64,000 nt of DNA from Arthrobacter sp. ok362 (GTDB taxonomy: Bacteria; Actinomycetota; Actinomycetes; Actinomycetales; Micrococcaceae), in the NCBI RefSeq assembly GCF_900102785.1, contig NZ_FNGC01000014.1, positions 1-64,000 on the forward strand, written 5' to 3'. The notes beneath the pieces are model-generated. The model was given only the letters and a program-made list of their open reading frames with translations, was not told the DNA's origin and did not search any database. Below are positions 50,337 through 58,126 of the stretch, in pieces. A program made the translations under genes and the position numbers. The first letter of the stretch is position 1. Each line of letters starts with the position of its first letter.

Positions 50337-50759
50337 TCATCTTCCGAGCGTGGCGTCCGGTGCCCGCGGGGTGGTGATCGGGTCTGCGTGGCGGTGCACG
50401 AGTGTCCAAGTATCGCCCTCTGTGCGATAAATGCTTGTTACCCGCAGATCAAACGGCGATATTTCGTCTCCTCCTCCGACCTTGGCCTGCCAGTGTTCGA
50501 TGTCCAAGAAGCAGGCGAGATCGGACGTGATGTGCTTGGTGAGGGCATCCACAGCAGTGACGTGTCCATCTTTGAATCGTGCCGCCGCTGAATCCAGGGC
50601 CTCTGACACCCGCTCCCAGCCCACAGCCGGAGGGCCCCAGGGATTGGCAAGGGACACGTCCCCCAGATGGGAGAAGATAGCTTTGCCGGGTTCCGGGTCG
50701 CCTTTAGCAAACTGATTTACAGCTTGAAGAAACTGGTCTCTGACTTCGTCAAGGTCCAT
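50337..50759 (-). CDS. NTF2/SnoaL-like small protein
   Basis: A 140-residue NTF2-fold protein: MDLDEVRDQFLQAVNQFAKGDPEPGKAIFSH, VSLANPWGPPAVGWERVSEAL and VTSIYRTEGDTWTLVHRHADPI. These match DUF4440/ketosteroid-isomerase-like proteins of unknown substrate. GGAAGGTGAG precedes the ATG at 50759. Confidence 0.8.
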   Translation of the reverse strand: MDLDEVRDQFLQAVNQFAKGDPEPGKAIFSHLGDVSLANPWGPPAVGWERVSEALDSAAARFKDGHVTAVDALTKHITSDLACFLDIEHWQAKVGGGDEISPFDLRVTSIYRTEGDTWTLVHRHADPITTPRAPDATLGR

Positions 50760-50815
50760 GGTTCTCACCTTCCAACTCGTAGGTGAGCGTTCCGGCAGGC
50801 AACTGGCGTGGCCCG

Positions 50816-51418
50816 TCAGCCGGTGTCGAGGGTGGCCTGGAGCAGTCGGTCGAAGCTGGTCGTTCCGTAATCGGGCGGCGTTACGGCAATCATCAATTCG
50901 GTCGTTGTAACGAGCGGCAAGTCGTTTGACGATGGCTTCGGCGGTGCCGTTCGGCTTGGTGCCGGATGCTTTCGGCCTGCGACGACGGATTCGCCTTCCC
51001 TGACGACCACCAGCTCAAGGCCCGGCACGCCGTGGACAGGCAACGGAATGCACTGCCCGTTCTCGATGAACCTCCTGAAACCGCGCAGTGACAGTTGGTC
51101 GTCCGAATTGCCGGTCAGCTCGAGGATGGTGTCATTGACACTCTGGTTGATGCCGATCAGGAATTTTTTCTCGCTGGACGATTTCGCCAAGACGATGAAC
51201 GCTGTCAACGCGACTGCAAAGCCGACGATGAAGAGTGCCGCGGCTCCGGGGTCCCGAAGGCCGGCCATGAAGATCATCAGCACCAGGCAAACGACGAACC
51301 CGACGAATCCTAGCCCCAGACACAAATAAACGGCATCCATACCCGGCCGACCGCTCCATTGCTGGGATGTGAACGTCACGAGCAGCCTTTGCTCGGATTT
51401 GGGGAGAGAGTTGCTCAT
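50816..51418 (-). CDS. hypothetical membrane protein, second gene of a pair
   Basis: A 200-residue protein with two membrane helices (about 28-51, VYLCLGLGFVGFVVCLVLMIF, and 59-79, AALFIVGFAVALTAFIVLA) and a cytosolic C-terminal part (FLIGINQSVNDTILELTGNSD, LPVHGVPGLELVVVREGES). No family recognised. Its start overlaps the upstream coiled-coil gene stop by 4 bp, so the two likely form one functional unit. Confidence 0.65.
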   Translation of the reverse strand: MSNSLPKSEQRLLVTFTSQQWSGRPGMDAVYLCLGLGFVGFVVCLVLMIFMAGLRDPGAAALFIVGFAVALTAFIVLAKSSSEKKFLIGINQSVNDTILELTGNSDDQLSLRGFRRFIENGQCIPLPVHGVPGLELVVVREGESVVAGRKHPAPSRTAPPKPSSNDLPLVTTTELMIAVTPPDYGTTSFDRLLQATLDTG

Positions 51419-51969
51419 TTTCCCTTCACTTCCAGGAGTGCCTCGGCGAGGACGATTGCCTCACGGGCTTTCTTGAGATCGTCGAAGATGCCAGCGTCGG
51501 ATAGGCCCCCAACCGGGCCTTCCGGTGTGCCCGCCAACGTCGCAACAGCCCTGCTTAAATTATCCCGCTCCTGCGCAAGCATTCTGGAGGACTCCAGCTT
51601 GGCCTTGCTCTTCTTAAGTGCCGCAAGCGATTTTGTGAGTTCGTCGGACCGTTTTCGGAGCAGCGCCAGCCGCTGCCCGATCCGTTCGGTTCGGTTGCGA
51701 AACATCGGTTCCATCCGGAGTGCGACCTCCAGGAGTTCCCTGAGGGATTCCGCTTCCGGCCCTTGGGAGTGCTCCGCCAGTAACTTGCTGGTCTTGGCCC
51801 GCCGCTGCTCCCACGACTCCATGCCGGCGAGGTTCTGATCCCTGAGCTGGGTGAGGATCGCGAGTGACTTGCTCAGTGACTGACGCCGGTTACTGAGATC
51901 CTCGGTGGCGGTGTCAAGCCGGGCGATGAACTGGGCGTAATTGTCGGTGACCTGTACCGGTTCTCCCAT
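51415..51969 (-). CDS. hypothetical coiled-coil protein, first gene of a pair
   Basis: A 184-residue protein that is almost entirely helical: LDTATEDLSNRRQSLSKSL, MFRNRTERIGQRLALLRKR and SLAALKKSKAKLESSRMLAQE form long heptad runs. No membrane segment. It is coupled (4-bp overlap) to the membrane protein gene that follows. Not assignable to a family from sequence. Confidence 0.65.
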   Translation of the reverse strand: MGEPVQVTDNYAQFIARLDTATEDLSNRRQSLSKSLAILTQLRDQNLAGMESWEQRRAKTSKLLAEHSQGPEAESLRELLEVALRMEPMFRNRTERIGQRLALLRKRSDELTKSLAALKKSKAKLESSRMLAQERDNLSRAVATLAGTPEGPVGGLSDAGIFDDLKKAREAIVLAEALLEVKGK

Positions 51970-52079
51970 GGATCCCTCAGAACTTGTATCAGACGGGCCG
52001 TCGCCCGCTGCTTAAATTCTGACGCACCCCACTGAGATTGTCTGCCCTCGGGAGTTAGTCGTTCCCTCCGCAGAGGCCG

Positions 52080-53040
52080 ACGGCGGCAGACACCCATGCC
52101 TCGGCGGTGCGGCATGATCTTTGGTCCCAGGTCGCGGGAGCGGAGTAGTTTTTTCACGGCCATCCGTCCCATGTCCTCGAGCGGCTGGGCCATGGTGCTC
52201 AGCGGCGGGTTCACGTGCAGGGACGTGGACGTGTTGTCGAAGCCGAGGACGGAGACGTCTTCCGGCACCCGGAGCCTGCGCCGCTGCAGTTCATTGACGA
52301 CGGCGGCGCCCATCTCGTCGCTCATCGCGAAGATCGCGGTGAGGCCGGGCTCCTGCTGCCGCAGTTCGTCCGCGCCGGCGGCGCCGCTTTCGTAGAAGAA
52401 GCTGCCGGTGGCGGTCACCGGGGTGCAGCCGGCTTCGGTCATGGCGCGGGTAGCCGCGTTTGCGGGGCTGGGCGACGTAGATCGACGCCGGGTCCCCGGT
52501 CAGCTGGCCGATGCGCCGGTGGCCGAGCCGCAGCAGGTGACGGGTCGCGTCGTAGGCTGCCTGTTCGTCGTCGATCGCCACGCTGGGGGAGCCGGACTTG
52601 TCGCTGATGGCGACGGAGATGATGGGGACGTTGGGTCCCAGCAGTTGTCTGGTCTCCGGCGTGATCACCGCGGAGATGAGGATGACGCCGGCGGCCCGGT
52701 AGGTGCGCAGCGTCCGCAGGTAGCCGGCGATGTAGGCGGATTTGGCGCCGGTGCGGCCGAGCATCACGGCGTAGCCGCGTTCTTGGGCTTCCTCCTCCAC
52801 GCCCTGCATGACCTGGGAGGCGAGGGCATCTGAGACCATGGGGGCGAGCAGTCCGATCACGGACGTTTGCCGGGTCTTGAGGCCGCGGGCGAGGTAGTCC
52901 GTTTCGTAGCTGAGGCTCTGGACCGCGGTTTCAACGCGTTCCCTTGTTTCGTCGGAGTAGCCGACGAGTCCGTTGACAACCCGGGAGACGGTGGCTGGAG
53001 AGACGCCGGCGTGCTTGGCGACATCGCGGATGGTGACCAC
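52080..53040 (-). pseudogene. LacI-family regulator, frameshifted and 3'-truncated
   Basis: From a GTG at 53040 (GGAGGAGG upstream) the product reads VTIRDVAKHAGVSPATVSRV with the LacI helix-turn-helix and ligand domain up to GDPASIYVAQP. The frame then breaks at a G4 run (52464-52467 on the plus strand); one base less there restores AMTEAGCTPVTATGSFFYES and VLGFDNTSTSLHVNPPLST in the second frame. The C-terminal end decays after MAVKKLLRSRDLGP and runs without stop into unrelated sequence. Either a real pseudogene or a sequencing slip plus a lost end. Former role probably control of sugar transport. Confidence 0.8.
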
Positions 53041-53098
53041 TGTTCCTCCTCCCCGAGGTGTCTTTGTTGTCTGCTGCTCGTGTTCCGTAATCGGTTTC

Positions 53099-53124
53099 GG
53101 AAAACGTTTTACGTAAACGGTTTC
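53099..53124. promoter_or_regulatory. two LacI-type operators ahead of the LacI gene
   Basis: AAAACGTTTT (53101-53110, perfect palindrome) and GTAAACGGTTTC (53113-53124) fit the LacI-family operator pattern with central CG and A/T-rich arms. They lie 60-85 bases before the GTG start of the damaged regulator gene. Confidence 0.6.
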
Positions 53125-53171
53125 GTGCCTTGCAGGATCAACAGTAGGGGGTGGTGCGGGGATTGCGTTGC

Positions 53172-53182
53172 GTTTCGTAAAC
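53172..53182. promoter_or_regulatory. third LacI-type operator, GTTTCGTAAAC
   Basis: GTTTCGTAAAC is another near-palindromic site of the same kind, close to the junction with the transposase fragment. Its distance to the other two is about 60-70 bp, which would fit looping by a tetrameric regulator. Confidence 0.4.
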
Positions 53183-53282
53183 GGGAGGGAGCGCAAGCCT
53201 GGATAGGAACGCCGATTGGCAACGCCTGGGAGTTAGGTTCCCCGCTCGGAGAGGTTTCGCCGCTGACTTGTTGGACCATGAC

Positions 53283-53488
53283 GCTATTGAGCCGACGACA
53301 CCGCAGCTGGGACAGTCAGGTGGCTGGTCGGTTTCAACAATGACCCGGCGCCGGCCATCCTCCAGGACGGTGGCGGCGATAACGTGGTAGTCGGGGAGGT
53401 TGAACATGCCGGTGACAGCGTCGGCCACCACCCCGGTAGGCTCAGTCAAGGCTTGTGGTCCTGTTCCTGGTTGAATGCTTAGACACAC
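53283..53488 (-). pseudogene. ISL3-family transposase N-terminal fragment
   Basis: VVADAVTGMFNLPDYHVIAA, TVLEDGRRRVIVETDQPP and DCPSCGVV match the N-terminus of ISL3 transposases, whose zinc-binding CPxC follows. After SCGVV the similarity stops and the frame continues over the operator region. The rest of the element is missing, so this is a remnant marking the edge between the damaged regulator and the defence genes. Confidence 0.7.
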
Positions 53489-53713
53489 TCATTCCAGCAG
53501 GGCCACGGGCCCCTTTTTTAAGCTACGACACGGAATCAATTCCCCACGAACCACGAAGAGCCGGTAAATGTTCATTTGGAACGTGCATACGTGGTTTCCA
53601 GGCACTTGGTTGAGTTAGGGAACGGACTGTTCCTCGCTTGTGTCCAGGTCATGGCCGGTCTTATTAATCACAAAAATGTGTAGCCGGTTCGGGGCATGTG
53701 TTCAGCCATGGCC
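53489..53713. other. 225-bp non-coding junction at defence island edge
   Basis: AT-richer sequence with no gene. GGGCC-ACG-GGCCC followed by CTTTTTT (53500-53519) is terminator-like on the plus strand. No tRNA, direct repeat pair or clear insertion-sequence end was found here. Confidence 0.45.
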
Positions 53714-54988
53714 TCACGGGACCAACAGAGCTGCTTCAGGCTGCGCCTGGCGTTGGCGTACTTCTGAAATGAAATCACTTACAGTCATTAGCCATTGCCG
53801 CTGGCTGTCGCTGAAGCCCTGACCATGAAGGACTTCAGGAATCACGAGTTGGAGATTTTCATTAATCATCTCGGCTGTTTGGCCTTCAGAGATACCGGGC
53901 TGGAGGGTTAGCAGGTGCTTGTTCTCGATCCTGTGGGCCTCGTTCAAGACTTGGCGCCAGCGATCCTTCAACGTTCTCTTCGACCCGAGCATCGTTAGTC
54001 GGGAAGCCGGGAAGGATTCGTCGCGGTAGGCGGCCTGCGACGGAAAAATGAAGTCCGGTTTCTTCCTTCCTTCCGTGATTGACTGCCTTGTGTATTGAAT
54101 TCCGTTGCCTTTCAGAATTTCCTCTATATGAAGCTCGAGAGATCCGCCGGCTCGGGACTTACGGCGGTTTTGAACCGACAGCGAGAGCTTCAAAAATGCG
54201 TCGATGTCAACGTCACCGTTTGCCGAAGTGAACCCGGCACCGATCTCCTCGGAGATTCGGTGTTTCTCCAAGGTCTGGAAAAGTCGGGCTTCCATTTGTA
54301 CCCAGCTCATTAGCGCGGCATCTGGTTCGCCTACCATATCGACTCGACCAACACGCGAACGAGCGAGCTTGGCCATCTCGGCGCCGGTAGGCCACTTGTC
54401 AGACAGGAAACTCTTGGGAATGCGGCGGAGGAGCGACTCGTCGCTCAGGTCGACCTCTATGTCGAGCAAGCCCAGCAGTTCCTCCACGGATACCGGCTCG
54501 AGCTCCGGCTGGCTGTCGCTTTGAAGTCCCAGCGTCAAGCCTGGTTGGACGGTGAGCCCAAACATCCATTCGAGCTGTCGCAGCATGGTAGACCCTGACT
54601 TCGCGAAGATCATGTAGATAGTGTGTTCGTCGCGCCTCGCGACGAACAGAGCATCGCCAGGTTCGACTCGAGAGATGATTGGCCTCGCCTTTGCTCGATA
54701 AAGAAGGCGGTATTCGGCAGGTCGAGTTGAGTTCTTACGCCGGGGGTCGTACCACGTTACCGGTGCGTCAATGATCTCGGGGGCGACGACGAAGTTGTCG
54801 TCCAGATACACGTATCGGCCTTGGTAAGAGGTCTTCTCGCGAGGAGTGCCAAACATCGCCCGGAATCCTTCGGTCCCACCAATTTCACTTTGTCGCGACC
54901 GTGTGGGGCTGATGTCGACGGTTGAGAGCTGTTTTGCGGCATAAGACGTAAAATAGTCGCCAATCTTAATCACGATGTCTTTCCCCAT
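53714..54988 (-). CDS. EcoRII-type restriction endonuclease, second copy
   Basis: A 424-residue protein homologous along its whole length to the nuclease gene at 62507. Shared blocks are EYRLLYRAKA (about 92), PGDALFVARR, RQLEWMFGL (about 137), then the catalytic part NRRKSRAGG (about 274), PDFIFPSQAAYRD (311-323), LGSKRTLKDRWRQ (334-346), NEAHRIENKHLLTL and a QLVIP strand. The P-D and the K of the PD-(D/E)XK fold are kept; TTCK of its partner is RTLK here. Local GC is visibly lower than upstream genes. ATG at 54988 has a weak ribosome site, 64 bases after the AIPR stop; likely read from the same transcript. Confidence 0.85.
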   Translation of the reverse strand: MGKDIVIKIGDYFTSYAAKQLSTVDISPTRSRQSEIGGTEGFRAMFGTPREKTSYQGRYVYLDDNFVVAPEIIDAPVTWYDPRRKNSTRPAEYRLLYRAKARPIISRVEPGDALFVARRDEHTIYMIFAKSGSTMLRQLEWMFGLTVQPGLTLGLQSDSQPELEPVSVEELLGLLDIEVDLSDESLLRRIPKSFLSDKWPTGAEMAKLARSRVGRVDMVGEPDAALMSWVQMEARLFQTLEKHRISEEIGAGFTSANGDVDIDAFLKLSLSVQNRRKSRAGGSLELHIEEILKGNGIQYTRQSITEGRKKPDFIFPSQAAYRDESFPASRLTMLGSKRTLKDRWRQVLNEAHRIENKHLLTLQPGISEGQTAEMINENLQLVIPEVLHGQGFSDSQRQWLMTVSDFISEVRQRQAQPEAALLVP

Positions 54989-55052
54989 CCATAACGCGGC
55001 TGTCCGGAGAGCATTATCCCGTCCTCGGTTGCCAACCGTAGATTTCGTGTTC

Positions 55053-57128
55053 TCATATTTTCGTGAAGCCGAGGTCCTGTATTTTTTGCAGCGCGCCCAG
55101 GATGAGTGCACTTTGGCGGTCTGTAGGGATGGAGGGGGTTGCCTTGGCCACGAGTTTGAGGACGCTGAGTTCTTTTTCCGTGAGCGCGCGGTGCTGCTGC
55201 CCGTAGCTGATGGCTTCTGCCCAGTCTGCGGGCTGGATCTGCAGTACTTTCATGGTTGCGTTGATTCCATTGTCTATTTTTTGAGTAGCGGCGGCTTGGC
55301 GCCGGCGGTCGATCTGTTTCGTGGGGGAGACCAGCACCTCCATGAACGATTCCGGGAAGTGGACAGGAATCTGCTGGATAAGGGTCCAGCATTCGGCGCG
55401 TTTGGCCCATTCAGTTACGTTGTCGACGGTTCGGTCCGGGGAAATTAGCGCTCCCAAGACGAGGCTGCCCACGTGGCCAGCAAAATCCCGGACCGGCAGA
55501 GGCAGTGATTGCTGCGCCCATATGGTGTTGAAGTCCATCAGATAACCACGGCCGTTTTTCTCGATTTCCCACGCGATTTTGGCCATTGTGTAGGTGACGA
55601 TGTTTGCAAGGTAGCCCTTGTCGTACCACTCGGCCTTGGCAACGTCGGCGCGGATGGTGTTGAACATGATGGCACGGGCAACGACATTCTTGAAGTACAG
55701 CTCGTTAAAGTCCGCCTCCGAACGCTCCCATATGTCTGCCACGGAGTTGGCGAAGGCCATGAAGTTCTTCTGAGCGCCTTGGCTGACAATGTGGGGCTTT
55801 TGCTGCCATGAAAGCTCGAACTTCGCGACATCCGTTTTTGTCATCACCTGTGTCTTCGGATTGCGTGCCTCGAACGCCTTTGCTTGGGCAGCACCGCCGC
55901 GGGATCTTTCGTTCAGGTACTGTCCCCGGGTCCGCTCGTAGAACCAGTAGGTTTGGTAGGACTTGCCTGCCAATGCTGGTGCTACGACTCGCCGGGAGAG
56001 GTCTTCGATGCGGCGGTGGAAGGCGCTGTTAGAGAAGAAGTCAGCTGCGCTGACCTTGTTTTGGCTGTTCGCGTAGCGGGAGACGTCCGGAACGATCTCT
56101 TCTGCCTTGGCTGCGTCAACGACGATGAGTTTCATCTGGACGAAAATGTCGGACAGGTCCGGTTTAGGGGATGTGTCCTTCCGCAGGTTGTAGAGCGACG
56201 CTGTGGTTTGGCCGCCGTTGACAATCTGGAGGTTGTCTATGCCCCGAAGGACCGGCATGCCTGAAGACGCATCGACGGACACCGCCGTTGCGGTTGCAGT
56301 GATGCCGTTGTTGTACGCCAGGAACATCTCCGGCTTGGAAAGCGCCGTTGTTTTGATGCCTTTGTTTACTTGTCCACGGGCGCTGAGGTAGCTGCGCACG
56401 TTGCTTTCGAGGAGCCGGCTTCCATACTGACCGTACAGGTCGGCAACGACATTGCCCGGCACGGATGCGAGGTACGTGACGAAGTCATTGCTTCTTCCCT
56501 CGGTCTTCAGCACCGGAAGGCCTTGCGGGAGCCACTGGTCAAGATCGATTTCGATTTCTGACCGGCCACTGTTGGATTCCTGGATCTGGTGAAGCCGCCG
56601 CAGATCCCAGATATGGTATTCGATGGGAACCCCGTTGAGTTCGGTGCTGACGACGTCCTTCATTCGGTCGCTGGTGCGCCCGTCTGTCAGAAGGTAGAGG
56701 CGATAGCGGCTCACGTTGCGCCCGCGGGAGCGAAGGTCCCGGGCTAGCTGGTAGGCAATGGAACTTTCCTCCAAAGCGTCTTCAAGGAAGTTTTGAACGG
56801 ATTCCGTGAGGAAGTACTCCAGTGCTTTGAGGTGTTTTTTAGCATCAGTGGTGGAAAGGACTGCGATGTTTTCGGAGTCCCTCCAGTCGACGACGGCGAG
56901 GGAGATCTGGCCATCGGTGTCGTCAAGGTCGAATCCGTCGACGGCAAGATTCTGTCGTTTGGAGCCTAAGCCTTCGTAGTGCATCACTTGAAGGTTGTCG
57001 ATTTCTTCGACGTCGGACAGCCGCTCCGCCATCAGGCTGGCGAAGGCGCCGGCGGCGAAGTCGTTTTCTGCTTCCGCCCGTGCTCTTACGTCGGAGTTCA
57101 GGTTCAGGTGGAATTCTTCGATATTCAC
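55053..57128 (-). CDS. AIPR family protein (abortive infection type)
   Basis: A 691-residue protein of the AIPR family, found in phage-resistance loci. The conserved core is MFLAYNNGITATATAV, GIDNLQIVNGGQTTASLYNL and VQMKLIVVD, followed by SRYANSQNKVSAADFFSN. The N-terminal 170 residues include LAVVDWRDSENIAVLSTTDA. Biochemical role is unknown. Translation begins at GTG 57128, overlapping the PD-(D/E)XK gene stop by 4 bp, with GGAGAAG upstream. Confidence 0.92.
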   Translation of the reverse strand: MNIEEFHLNLNSDVRARAEAENDFAAGAFASLMAERLSDVEEIDNLQVMHYEGLGSKRQNLAVDGFDLDDTDGQISLAVVDWRDSENIAVLSTTDAKKHLKALEYFLTESVQNFLEDALEESSIAYQLARDLRSRGRNVSRYRLYLLTDGRTSDRMKDVVSTELNGVPIEYHIWDLRRLHQIQESNSGRSEIEIDLDQWLPQGLPVLKTEGRSNDFVTYLASVPGNVVADLYGQYGSRLLESNVRSYLSARGQVNKGIKTTALSKPEMFLAYNNGITATATAVSVDASSGMPVLRGIDNLQIVNGGQTTASLYNLRKDTSPKPDLSDIFVQMKLIVVDAAKAEEIVPDVSRYANSQNKVSAADFFSNSAFHRRIEDLSRRVVAPALAGKSYQTYWFYERTRGQYLNERSRGGAAQAKAFEARNPKTQVMTKTDVAKFELSWQQKPHIVSQGAQKNFMAFANSVADIWERSEADFNELYFKNVVARAIMFNTIRADVAKAEWYDKGYLANIVTYTMAKIAWEIEKNGRGYLMDFNTIWAQQSLPLPVRDFAGHVGSLVLGALISPDRTVDNVTEWAKRAECWTLIQQIPVHFPESFMEVLVSPTKQIDRRRQAAATQKIDNGINATMKVLQIQPADWAEAISYGQQHRALTEKELSVLKLVAKATPSIPTDRQSALILGALQKIQDLGFTKI

Positions 57129-58126
57129 GGGCTGACTTCTCCGGGGTTGGGAAGGAATTCTGGTTCTCGGTTTTCGGCCGTGTACGTCAAAAAACGTTTC
57201 AGGGCAGGGATCTTGATGCTGTAGGAAACGTCGACTACGTCGGTGGCGATATTTGAGGCGCAGATCGACGGGAAGTCCGGGGAAACCGCAAATCCCCGGT
57301 AGTCCACTGGAAGGTAGTGATGCTCGGCGTAGAAGGGGTTGCTCTTGTCCACCCGCAGCTTTTGTTCCAGTTTGAAGGTCAAGCGTTCTAGGCTGGAGAG
57401 GTCGCCGGCGTGCAGCCCTTCCACGTGGGTGATGAGATCACGCAGCGTCCACGAACCATCCACCTTCACAGGAGTTTCGGTGAGTGTCACCAAGACGAGA
57501 TCCATGGACGGTGCGTCCAACTGCTCGGCCGAGGAGATTCTGACTGTCGTGGAATCCGTGTGAACGGACTTGACCTCATAGACGTGATCCGTGAACTTGT
57601 AGTCTTGGTCGCTTCCCAACGGGCCTTGCCATGCCTTCTGAATCTGTTCGAGGGGAGCGTGGACATGGCCGGAGACGAACCCGAACCACATTTCCGCGAT
57701 CAACCCGCGGACTTGGGACTCTGACAGGGTGTCGGAGTCGTGGAAGGTCATCAGTTTCTTCCACTCCCCCAGAGCGGCAGCAAATAGTGACAGGCCGTCG
57801 GCTTCGGAGGATGCGTCCTTGCTGCGTTCGGCAAGGTCCCAGCACAGACTCATGAACGTTTTCTTGAAGCGCAGGTCCGTCAGAGCGAACGTCATGGCCC
57901 ACTGCCCGTCGTGCCGCAGGCCCAGATCGACGCGGACGGCCGCCGAGATCTCAGGTTTCCGCGGCCGGATGCTGGAACGGACAAAGAATATCGGTTCGCC
58001 ATCACCTCCGTCACCGAAATGAATTTTCAGGGGATGCCCCACGGCCAGGAGCCGCTGCCGGCCCTCTTTGCGTTGGAGCAGCTCCTCCCATGATGCGACG
58101 ACGCCGTCGGGAACCTGGTTATTCAT
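57125..58126 (-). CDS. PD-(D/E)XK motif protein (DUF4420)
   Basis: A 333-residue nuclease-fold protein. GLIAEMWFGF (Glu145), then WQGPLGSDQDYKFTDHVYEVKS with Asp175 and Glu184-Val-Lys186, give the E...D...ExK catalytic set of the PD-(D/E)XK superfamily. The C-terminal half is a likely DNA/partner domain. It overlaps the Z1 gene by 8 bp. GTG at 58135 is an alternative start. Presumably supplies a second DNA-cutting activity beside the EcoRII-type enzymes. Confidence 0.88.
   Translation of the reverse strand: MNNQVPDGVVASWEELLQRKEGRQRLLAVGHPLKIHFGDGGDGEPIFFVRSSIRPRKPEISAAVRVDLGLRHDGQWAMTFALTDLRFKKTFMSLCWDLAERSKDASSEADGLSLFAAALGEWKKLMTFHDSDTLSESQVRGLIAEMWFGFVSGHVHAPLEQIQKAWQGPLGSDQDYKFTDHVYEVKSVHTDSTTVRISSAEQLDAPSMDLVLVTLTETPVKVDGSWTLRDLITHVEGLHAGDLSSLERLTFKLEQKLRVDKSNPFYAEHHYLPVDYRGFAVSPDFPSICASNIATDVVDVSYSIKIPALKRFLTYTAENREPEFLPNPGEVSP

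Noticed and set aside
52060..52130. Short frame ending AWVSAAVGLCGGND as a separate gene end
   Set aside because: It appears only in an alternative frame at the decayed LacI end and no family could be assigned.
53500..53519. Rho-independent terminator for a plus-strand gene
   Set aside because: GGGCC-ACG-GGCCC plus T-run looks right, but there is no plus-strand gene upstream, so it is only mentioned in the junction entry.
53100..53713. Attachment site or tRNA at the island edge
   Set aside because: No tRNA-like sequence or matching direct repeats found; the right edge of the island is outside the window so a repeat pair cannot be tested.
54970..55410. 146-residue minus-strand frame overlapping the AIPR gene end
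   Set aside because: Lies within the AIPR gene in another frame, with no start signal or family pattern.
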